A DNA stretch of 64,000 nucleotides from Streptosporangium canum (GTDB taxonomy: Bacteria; Actinomycetota; Actinomycetes; Streptosporangiales; Streptosporangiaceae): assembly GCF_900113865.1 (NCBI RefSeq), contig NZ_FOQY01000029.1:24848-88847 (forward strand), read 5' to 3'. Positions 36,610 to 45,655 of the stretch are shown piece by piece (the first letter of the stretch is position 1; the number at the start of each line of letters is the position of its first letter). The notes below the pieces were generated by a model. That model had not been told where the DNA came from and did no database searches. It was given only the letters and a program-made list of their open reading frames with translations. The position numbers and the translations under genes are program-made.

Positions 36610-38252
36610 GCGGCGACGGCGGCGTCCACGGCCGGGTGCATCCGCCCCCGGCCGGACAGCCGGTCCCAGGCGCCCGTGCGCCTGAGCATCTCGATGGGCT
36701 CGCGGCTGTCGAGGGCGACCCAGAGGTCGACGCCGCGCTGTTCCAGCGTGCCGTGGAACTCCCCGGCCGCCGACAGCGCGGTGAGGTCCATGCCGGGCAC
36801 TCCGGTCAGGTCGAGGAGCAGCGCGTGAGGGCGGGGGGTGGCGGCCCCGACGAGCGCCGTCACCCGTTGCGCCACCCGGCGGGCGTTGGCGAAGTACAGA
36901 CGGCTCTCGATGCGCACGATCAGCAGCCCCGGCTCGGTCTCGTCCGAGGGATGGCGCCTGAGGTCCCGGTAGATCCCCGAGGCGGGATCGCGGCCCAGCG
37001 GGTAGATCGCCGGATTGTCCACCTGGTGCAGCAGCAGGAGTATCGAGATCAGGACCGCGGCCGGCACGCTCTGCATGATGCCGAAGCCGACCGCCACCAG
37101 CATCGTGAGGCAGGCGAGCGCGGCCTCCGACCGCCTCACCCGCCAGATCGCCGCCAGGCCGCGGACGTCGATCAGGCGCGCCGCGATGGTCATGACGAGC
37201 CCGCCCAGGGCGGCTCCGGGCAGCGGGGCCAGGGCCGGGGCGAGGAAGACGAGCACCAGCGCCGTGCAGAGCGCGGTCACGATCTCGGCCCGCTGGCTCC
37301 GGGCGCCGGAGGCGTCGTTCACCTCGGTCTGCGTCATCCCGCCCGCCGCCGGGTAGGCCCGGAAGATCCCGCCCGCGGCGTTCGCCAGCCCGAGTGCCAG
37401 CAGTTCCCGGTCGGCGTCGAGCGGCGGGTCGTCCCGGTGCCGGAAGATCCTCGCCGCGCTGATCGACTCCACGAAGGCGAGCAGCGCCATGCCGAGGGCC
37501 ATCGGCGCCAGGACCCGGACCAGGCCGGGATCGGGCAGGAGCGGGGCAGGCAGGCCGCCGGGCACCTCGCCGACGGTGGCCACGCCGTACGAGGGCAGGT
37601 CCGCGAGGGCGCTGACCAGCGTGACGGCCGCGATCGCGACCAGCGGGCCCGGCACGTGGGGCACGCGCCGCAGCACGACGAGCAGCAGGATGGTCGCGCC
37701 CGCCACGAGCATCGTCGGCAGGTGGGCGTCGCCCAGCCTGCCGAGGGCGGACAGCAGCCGGTCGACGACTTTGTCCCCCTCCGTCCGGACGCCGATGACC
37801 GTGCCGAGCTGGCCGGCCGCGATGGTCAGGCCGATGCCGCTCTTCAGGCCGGTCATCACCGGGTCGGAGATGAAGTCGGCGAGGAACCCCAGCCGCAGGA
37901 CGCCGGCGATCAGAAGGATCGCCCCGGTCAGTACGGCCAGCGTGGCGGCGGCCGTCATCGGCGAGGTGCCCGGCGGGGTCGCCGCGAGGGCGGCGGCCGT
38001 CAGGGCGGACAGGGTGGAGGTGGTGCTCACCGACAGCGGGCGGGAGGTGCCGGCCAGCGCGTAGGCGACCATGGGGACCAGCGCGCAGTACAGGCCCGCC
38101 TGCACCGGCAGCCCGGCGATGGTGGCGTAGGCCGCGGCCTGGGGCAGGACGACGGACGCCGTCGTCACCCCCGCGACCGCGTCGGCGCGCAGCCTGTTGA
38201 GGTTCGGCATGTGGGTGAAGCGCGATTCTGGTCGGTGTGCCGGGCCGGTCAC
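36579..38252 (-). CDS. SulP family anion transporter with STAS domain
   Basis: 557 residues with about 12 hydrophobic segments (DAVAGVTTASVVLPQAAAYATIAGLP is the SulP signature-like start) and a C-terminal STAS domain (about 440-550: LLIVRIESRLYFANARRV, then HALLLDLTGVPGMDLTAL). SulP proteins carry sulfate, bicarbonate or dicarboxylates. The GTG start at 38252 has GGAGAG upstream. The gene end overlaps the dioxygenase gene by 31 bases on the other strand. Confidence 0.88.
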   Translation of the reverse strand: MTGPAHRPESRFTHMPNLNRLRADAVAGVTTASVVLPQAAAYATIAGLPVQAGLYCALVPMVAYALAGTSRPLSVSTTSTLSALTAAALAATPPGTSPMTAAATLAVLTGAILLIAGVLRLGFLADFISDPVMTGLKSGIGLTIAAGQLGTVIGVRTEGDKVVDRLLSALGRLGDAHLPTMLVAGATILLLVVLRRVPHVPGPLVAIAAVTLVSALADLPSYGVATVGEVPGGLPAPLLPDPGLVRVLAPMALGMALLAFVESISAARIFRHRDDPPLDADRELLALGLANAAGGIFRAYPAAGGMTQTEVNDASGARSQRAEIVTALCTALVLVFLAPALAPLPGAALGGLVMTIAARLIDVRGLAAIWRVRRSEAALACLTMLVAVGFGIMQSVPAAVLISILLLLHQVDNPAIYPLGRDPASGIYRDLRRHPSDETEPGLLIVRIESRLYFANARRVAQRVTALVGAATPRPHALLLDLTGVPGMDLTALSAAGEFHGTLEQRGVDLWVALDSREPIEMLRRTGAWDRLSGRGRMHPAVDAAVAAYRASGSSGP

Positions 38253-38377
38253 CCCACTCTCCTACCGGCGCCCGGAGACGGAGCCGAAGGCGGCCCGGCG
38301 GTTCGGTCAAGGTTCGGCCATCGCCGCCGGACGGCGTCCGGAGTGAAACAGTCAGCGGGACCTGGTACCAATGACCG

Positions 38378-40462
<2,085 letters not shown>

Positions 40463-40590
40463 GGCGTGTCGGGCGTTCACCGGGTCGGTGCCGGAGCGGT
40501 CCGCGTAGGTGACAACCGGTCGCCGCGCGATCTTCGGCATACGGCGTGCTCAGCGGAGATCCGTACACGCCCCCGGCTCCGTCCCCGTGG

Positions 40591-42060
40591 CTACGGAGCG
40601 GCGTCGGCGGGTACCGCGGAGGCCGCGTGCGTTGTCGGTATGGCGGAAGCCGGGCGCCGGCCGGGCAGGAAGGCCGCGAGGGCGAAGGCGACGAGGGCCG
40701 CGCCTGCGCCGATGGCCATGACCAGGCGCAAGCCGTTCTCGGAGGGGACGGTGGCGGAGCCGAGCGTGATGGTCATCTGGGCCAGGACGACGCCGGCCAC
40801 CGCGCTGGAGGTGGAGGTGCCGATAGACCGCATCAGTGTGTTGAGGCTGTTGGCGGCGGCTGTCTCCGACATGGGTACGGCCGCCATGATGAGCGCGGGC
40901 ATCGCCCCGTAGGCGAGACCGATGCCGGCTCCGATCACGGCGGAGACAAGCACGAGATGCCATATGGCGGACATCATCGCGACGCTCAGGCCGTAGCCGG
41001 CGGCGACCACGACGGCGCCGAGCATCAGCGTCACCTTGGGGCCCCTGGCCTTCGAGATCCGCGCGGACAGCGGTGCCATGGCCATCATCACCAGCCCGGA
41101 AGGTGCCATCACCAGACCCATGGCCAGCATCGACTGCCCCAGCCCGTAGCCGGTGGCCTCCGGCAGCTGCAGGAGTTGCGGGAGCACCAGGGACATCGCG
41201 AACATCGCGAACCCGAACACGGCGGACGCGAGGTTGGTGAACAGCACCTGGCGGCGTGCGGTGGTGCGCAGGTCCACCAGCGGTTCCCCGGTGCGCAGTT
41301 CCCACCAGCCCCACAGCACCAGCACGACGACCGAGGCCCCGAACAGGCCGGTGGTGAGGGCACTGGTCCAGCCCCAGTCGGCGCCCTTGGAGATCACCAG
41401 CAGCAGGCAGAACAGCCCGGTCGACAGTCCGGCCGCACCCACCAGGTCGAAGCGGCCTCCGCTGCGGACCGCGGACTCCGGCACGAGCGTCAGCACGAGC
41501 ACGGCGGCGAGGGCGCCGAAACCCGCCGACACCCAGAACAGCACGTGCCAGTCGGTGTATTCGGCCAGGAGGGCGGCGGCGGGCAGGCCGAGCGCGCCGC
41601 CCACGCCCAGCGAGGCGCTCATCAGCGCGGTCGCCGCGCCGAGACGTTCGCTCGGCAGCTCGTCGCGCATGATGCTGATCCCCAGCGGGATGACGCCGGC
41701 TGCCAGCCCCTGAAGCGCCCGTCCGACGACCATGGGCGCCAAGGTGTGGCTGAGAGCGGCGACGACCGAACCGGTCACCAGCAGGGCGATGCTGATCAGG
41801 AGCATGAGCCGCTTGCCGTACATGTCTCCCAGCCGCCCCACCACCGGCGTCGCGACGGCGCCCGCCAGCAGCGTGGCGGTGATCGCCCAGCTGGTGTCGG
41901 CCGCCGAGGCGCTCAGGAGTTTCGGGAGTTGGGGGATCAGCGGGATCACGAGGGTCTGCATCAGCGAGACCACGATCCCGGCGAGGGCGAGCACCACCAC
42001 GACGGTGTTCGCCCGCGGCGGGGCGGACGCCCCGGCAGGTTCGGCAGGGACATGGGGCAC
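40591..42060 (-). CDS. MFS exporter, EmrB/QacA (DHA2) type, divergent from tetR
   Basis: 489 residues with about 14 hydrophobic segments: VVVVLALAGIVVSLMQTLVIPLIPQLP, then LLAGAVATPVVGRLGDMYGKR (helix 2-3 loop), and VVGRALQGLAAGVIPLGISI. It is a proton-driven drug or metabolite exporter. GGAGG lies seven bases before the GTG start. It is read away from the TetR gene, and a 24-base inverted repeat lies between them. A natural reading is that the TetR protein represses it until its ligand appears, perhaps the product or substrate of the P450. Confidence 0.9.
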   Translation of the reverse strand: MPHVPAEPAGASAPPRANTVVVVLALAGIVVSLMQTLVIPLIPQLPKLLSASAADTSWAITATLLAGAVATPVVGRLGDMYGKRLMLLISIALLVTGSVVAALSHTLAPMVVGRALQGLAAGVIPLGISIMRDELPSERLGAATALMSASLGVGGALGLPAAALLAEYTDWHVLFWVSAGFGALAAVLVLTLVPESAVRSGGRFDLVGAAGLSTGLFCLLLVISKGADWGWTSALTTGLFGASVVVLVLWGWWELRTGEPLVDLRTTARRQVLFTNLASAVFGFAMFAMSLVLPQLLQLPEATGYGLGQSMLAMGLVMAPSGLVMMAMAPLSARISKARGPKVTLMLGAVVVAAGYGLSVAMMSAIWHLVLVSAVIGAGIGLAYGAMPALIMAAVPMSETAAANSLNTLMRSIGTSTSSAVAGVVLAQMTITLGSATVPSENGLRLVMAIGAGAALVAFALAAFLPGRRPASAIPTTHAASAVPADAAP

Positions 42061-42107
42061 GGGTAAGCCTCCGTTTTGGCAGGTGCGGATCGGGCGACTC
42101 GATAGAC

Positions 42108-42150
42108 TTTAAATCAGTCGCTTGACTTAAATTAGCAGCCCAGGTTAACT
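42108..42150. promoter_or_regulatory. TetR-type operator overlapping the tetR promoter -35
   Basis: An imperfect palindrome, TTTAAATCA (42108-42116), six bases, TGACTTAAA (42123-42131), matches at eight of nine positions. It is strikingly AT-rich for this genome. On the plus strand TTGACT (42122-42127) and TTAACT (42145-42150), 17 bases apart, form a good promoter for tetR, so the right half-site covers the -35. The divergent MFS promoter must overlap the other side. This is standard divergent TetR autoregulation. Confidence 0.7.
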
Positions 42151-42183
42151 GACGATGAGCCGAAGGCCGGTTCGGGGGAGGTC

Positions 42184-42837
42184 ATGGTGGGCAGGACTGT
42201 CCGCGCCGAGCGGGTCGGTGCGACGCGGGAGTCGATCCTGACGGCGGCGGAGCGGTTGTTCGCCGAGCACGGGGTGGTCGCCGTGTCCAACCGTCAGGTC
42301 AGCGAGGCCGCCGGGCAGGGAAACAACGCCGCGGTCGGCTATCACTTCGGCACCAAGGCCGATCTGGTCCGCGCCATAGTGCGCAAACACGCCGAGCGGA
42401 TCGAGCAGGTGCGCCTGCGGATGCTGGCCGAGATCGGCGACAGCTCGGATGTGCGGGACTGGGTGGCCTGCCTGGTGCGCCCGAGCGCCGAGCATCTGGC
42501 CGCCCTGGGCAGTCCTCCCACGTGGTACGCCCGCTTCGGCGCCCAGGTGATGACCGACCCCGCACTCCGCGAAATCATGGTCGACGAGTCTCTCACCTCG
42601 CCGTCGTTGCACCGGGTCATCGACGGGCTGAACCGGTGCCTTCCCGAACTGCCGGCCGAGGTGCGTGCCGAGCGCGGTGACATGGCCCGGCAGCTGATGG
42701 TGCACATGTACGCCGAGCGTGAGCGCGCTCTCGCCGAAGGCGCCCCCACACCCCGGTCCAGCTGGCACGACGCCGCGACCGGATTGATCGACGCGATTGT
42801 CGGGCTGTGGCTGGCACCGGTCACGTCCTGCCCGTGA
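42184..42837 (+). CDS. TetR family transcriptional repressor
   Basis: 217 residues with an N-terminal TetR helix-turn-helix (ESILTAAERLFAEHGVVAVSNRQVSEAAGQGNNAAVGYHFGTKADLV) and a helical ligand domain. GGGGGAGG lies two bases before the ATG. It is divergent from the MFS exporter and upstream of the ferredoxin-P450-ferredoxin genes in the same direction, so it probably controls both directions. Confidence 0.92.
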   Translation: MVGRTVRAERVGATRESILTAAERLFAEHGVVAVSNRQVSEAAGQGNNAAVGYHFGTKADLVRAIVRKHAERIEQVRLRMLAEIGDSSDVRDWVACLVRPSAEHLAALGSPPTWYARFGAQVMTDPALREIMVDESLTSPSLHRVIDGLNRCLPELPAEVRAERGDMARQLMVHMYAERERALAEGAPTPRSSWHDAATGLIDAIVGLWLAPVTSCP

Positions 42838-42911
42838 CGGAGCCGCGGCCGGCCCTTCCGTAACTGGATCCGTCGCACCTCAGCGGATTGTGGACAGAGG
42901 AGGAACTGACG

Positions 42912-43112
42912 TTGAAAGTCACTGTGGACGAGGACAAGTGCTGCGGTGCCGGCCAGTGCGTGCTGATCGCACCGGAGGTGTTCGATCAGCGGGAGGACGA
43001 CGGGATCGTGATCATCCTCGACGCGGAACCCCCTGAGCAGCTGCGTGTCCCGGTCCGCGAAGCCGCCGGCGTGTGCCCGGCCGCCGCGATCGTGCTGAGC
43101 GAGATCGCGTGA
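42912..43112 (+). CDS. [3Fe-4S]-type ferredoxin, upstream of the P450
   Basis: 66 residues starting at a TTG with GAGGAGG seven bases upstream. Cys10, Cys16 and Cys55 fit the three-cysteine actinobacterial P450-partner ferredoxins (CxxxxxC then a distal C in GVCP); Cys11 is extra. It should pass single electrons to the P450. The stop overlaps the P450 start (GTGA). Confidence 0.88.
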   Translation: MKVTVDEDKCCGAGQCVLIAPEVFDQREDDGIVIILDAEPPEQLRVPVREAAGVCPAAAIVLSEIA

Positions 43113-44533
43113 ACGTTCCCTCCGGCGTGCTGGCGCTACGGGCCAAGCAGCAGGAGGGACCGCTCGCCAGGGTCCGCCTGTGGGACGGCAGCACCCCGTG
43201 GCTGGTGACCCGTTATGCCGAGCAGCGGGCACTGCTGGCCGACCCGAGGGTCAGCGCGGACATCAGCCGGCCCGGCTATCCGAGCTCGGCCCCCGTCAAC
43301 GGCTCGTCGACGGTCAGCTTCATCCTGATGGACGATCCCGAGCATGCCCGGCTGCGGCGGATGGTGACGGCGCCGTTCGCCATCAAGAGGGTGGAGGCAC
43401 TGCGACCGGCCGTACAGAAGATCGTCGACGAGCTGATCGACGACATGCTCGCCGGCCCGAAGCCGGTGGACCTGGTCGAGGCGTTCGCCCTGCCGGTGCC
43501 CTCACTGGTGATCTGCGAGCTGCTCGGAGTGCCGTACAGCGACCACGACTTCTTCCAGGACAACAGCAAGACCATCATCAAGCGGGACGCGTCGCCCGAG
43601 CAGCGGATGGCCGCCCTCGGCCACCTGGCGGGCTATCTGGACAACCTGCTCGACGAGAAACTCGCCAGCCCCGGCGACGACATGCTGTCCCGGCTGACCG
43701 AGCGGATCAAGACCGGGGAGCTGTCCCGGCGGGAAGCGGCCCAGATGGGGGTGCTGCTGCTGATCGCCGGTCACGAGACCACCGCGAACATGATCGCGCT
43801 CGGCACGCTCGCCCTGCTGGAAAACCCCGACCAACTGGCCCTCCTGCGCGACACGGACGACGAGAAGCTGGTCGTCTCGGCGGTGGAGGAACTGCTGCGC
43901 TACCTGCACATCACGCACAACGGGCGGCGCCGGGTGGCGCTGGAGGACATCGAGATCGCCGGACAGCTCATCCGCGCCGGCGAGGGGCTGATCATGGCCA
44001 ACGACATCGGCAACCGCGACCCCGACGCCTTCCCCGACCCCGACCGGCTGGACATCCGGCGCGACGCCCGCCACCACGTGGCCTTCGGCTTCGGGGTGCA
44101 CCAGTGCCTGGGCCAGCCGCTGGCCCGGCTGGAACTGCAGATCGTCTACAGCACCCTCTACCGGCGCATCCCCACCCTGCGGCTGGCCACGGATCTGGAA
44201 CAGATCCCGTTCAAGCACGACGGGTCGGTCTACGGAGTCTACGAACTCCCCGTGACCTGGTGGCTCTTCCCCCGCACAGCGGACAGACAACGACCACGAC
44301 AACCAAGAGGATCTCATGAAAGTGACCATCGACCAGGACAAGTGCGTCGCTTCCGGACAGTGCGTGGTCGCCGCCGCGGACGTGTTCGATCAGCGCGACG
44401 AGGACGGCATCGCCGTGCTGCTCAACCCCGACCCGCCGGCGGAGCAGGCCGCCGACGTCCGGCACGCGGCGGTGGTCTGCCCGGCGCTGGCCATCCACAT
44501 CGAGGAGTGACCTCCGGGCCGATCCAGTCGTGA
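43109..44533 (+). CDS. Cytochrome P450 with apparent stop-codon loss and basic tail
   Basis: Catalytic features are complete: AGHETTAN in helix I (about 220), the ExxR motif in EELLRYL (about 260), and the heme loop FGFGVHQCLGQPLARLEL with the ligand cysteine at about 332. The N-terminus is shorter than usual, with little before ARVRLWDG. The natural end of close families is LPVTW; here the frame reads on through TGG-TGG (44258-44263) for about 90 residues of arginine-rich, non-protein-like text. This covers the whole downstream ferredoxin gene in another frame. A single change of TGA to TGG at 44261 would explain it. Substrate unknown; the exporter and TetR suggest detoxification or natural-product chemistry. 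Confidence 0.85.
   Translation: MNVPSGVLALRAKQQEGPLARVRLWDGSTPWLVTRYAEQRALLADPRVSADISRPGYPSSAPVNGSSTVSFILMDDPEHARLRRMVTAPFAIKRVEALRPAVQKIVDELIDDMLAGPKPVDLVEAFALPVPSLVICELLGVPYSDHDFFQDNSKTIIKRDASPEQRMAALGHLAGYLDNLLDEKLASPGDDMLSRLTERIKTGELSRREAAQMGVLLLIAGHETTANMIALGTLALLENPDQLALLRDTDDEKLVVSAVEELLRYLHITHNGRRRVALEDIEIAGQLIRAGEGLIMANDIGNRDPDAFPDPDRLDIRRDARHHVAFGFGVHQCLGQPLARLELQIVYSTLYRRIPTLRLATDLEQIPFKHDGSVYGVYELPVTWWLFPRTADRQRPRQPRGSHESDHRPGQVRRFRTVRGRRRGRVRSARRGRHRRAAQPRPAGGAGRRRPARGGGLPGAGHPHRGVTSGPIQS
44316..44510 (+). CDS. Second [3Fe-4S]-type ferredoxin, downstream of the P450
   Basis: 64 residues, clearly related to the ferredoxin upstream of the P450: the same MKVT start, Cys10, Cys16 and Cys55, and the same DVFDQR segment. 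It has its own ATG with AGAGGA seven bases upstream. It lies entirely inside the extended P450 frame, in a different reading frame. Two ferredoxins around one P450 suggest duplication, perhaps to couple to different reductases; no reductase gene is nearby. Confidence 0.85.
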   Translation: MKVTIDQDKCVASGQCVVAAADVFDQRDEDGIAVLLNPDPPAEQAADVRHAAVVCPALAIHIEE

Positions 44534-44540
44534 CCATGGC

Positions 44541-44572
44541 GCTTCCACCCCGGCCCTGTCGGCGGTGGAAGC
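44541..44572. terminator. Bidirectional terminator between ferredoxin and PfkB genes
   Basis: GCTTCCACC (44541-44549) and GGTGGAAGC (44564-44572) form a perfect 9-bp stem with a 14-base loop between two convergent genes. Confidence 0.7.
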
Positions 44573-44583
44573 CCCCCGCGGGA

Positions 44584-45480
44584 TCAGAGGCGGGGACGGG
44601 CGCCCAGGTGGGAGATGGCCCGGGATGCCAGGCGGCAGCCGGAGGCGAGGGCCTCGACGGGGGGCTTGCCCTCCAGCCAGGCGGGCAGGAAACCGGCGGT
44701 GAACGCGTCACCGGCACCGGTGCCGTCGACCACGCGCTCCACGCTCTCGGCGGGGGCCTTGACCGGCTCGGCGCGGCTGTTGGCGTTGTACCACAGCGCG
44801 CCCTCGTCGTTGAGCTTGACGACGACCTGGGGGAACCAGGCGGTGAGCACCTTCGCGGCGGCGGCGGGATCGTCGCGGCCGGTCAGGACCTTGGCCTGGT
44901 CGGTGTTGGCGAACAGCAGCTTGGCGTTCTGGGTCCACTCCAGGAACGGCTCCGCCCCCGTGCGCTCCAGAGGGGCGGAGGAGGAACAGTCGACCGAGAC
45001 GGACATCCCGGCGCGGCCGGCCATCTCCAGGGCGGCGAGACCGGCCTCACGGGAACCCTCATTGATCAAGGTGTAGCCCGACAGGTGCAGGTGGCCGCCC
45101 TGGGTGAACAGGTCGCGGGGCAGGTCCTCGGGGGACAGGGCGGCATTCGCCCCCGGATCGGAGAGCATGGTGCGCTCGCCCTTGTGCGTGACGAGCACCA
45201 CGCAGGTGCCGGTCGGCCGCTCGGGATCCATGACGAGGCGGGCGTCGACGCCGTAGCCCATCAACTCCATGTCGCGGTTACGCCCCGTGATGTCGGCGCC
45301 GCGACGGCCGATGAAGGCCACCTCGGCACCCTCGACGGCGAGCCAGGAGGCGATGTTGGCCCCGGAACCCCCGCCGTGCATGGTGACGATCGCCGGTGTG
45401 TCGCTGGCCCTGGCCAACGGGTAGCGAGCCCGCGCGACCGCGTCGGTCATGAGATCGCCCACCACGACCACCCGCGTCAT
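44584..45480 (-). CDS. PfkB family carbohydrate kinase
   Basis: 298 residues: VVVVGDLMTDAVAR at the start, HGGGSGANIASWLA (sugar-binding glycine motif) and DGTGAGDAFTAGF (PfkB signature with the catalytic Asp). Members phosphorylate ribose, adenosine, fructose phosphate and similar sugars; this one cannot be assigned. AAGGTGG precedes the ATG. It is convergent with the second ferredoxin gene. Confidence 0.9.
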   Translation of the reverse strand: MTRVVVVGDLMTDAVARARYPLARASDTPAIVTMHGGGSGANIASWLAVEGAEVAFIGRRGADITGRNRDMELMGYGVDARLVMDPERPTGTCVVLVTHKGERTMLSDPGANAALSPEDLPRDLFTQGGHLHLSGYTLINEGSREAGLAALEMAGRAGMSVSVDCSSSAPLERTGAEPFLEWTQNAKLLFANTDQAKVLTGRDDPAAAAKVLTAWFPQVVVKLNDEGALWYNANSRAEPVKAPAESVERVVDGTGAGDAFTAGFLPAWLEGKPPVEALASGCRLASRAISHLGARPRL

Positions 45481-45655
45481 GATGTCACCACCTTGCTGCC
45501 TTCGATGCTGACGTGCCTCTAGCCGCGAAAAACTTAACAGCTTCCGGCCAGCGTATGGGGTCCGGACCGGACACCGGGCCATAGTCGATGCACAAGCGTT
45601 GCGTGAAGTCGCCCTGCTGGTCCGATATATGGGATTCGCGTTTACTCTCGGGACT

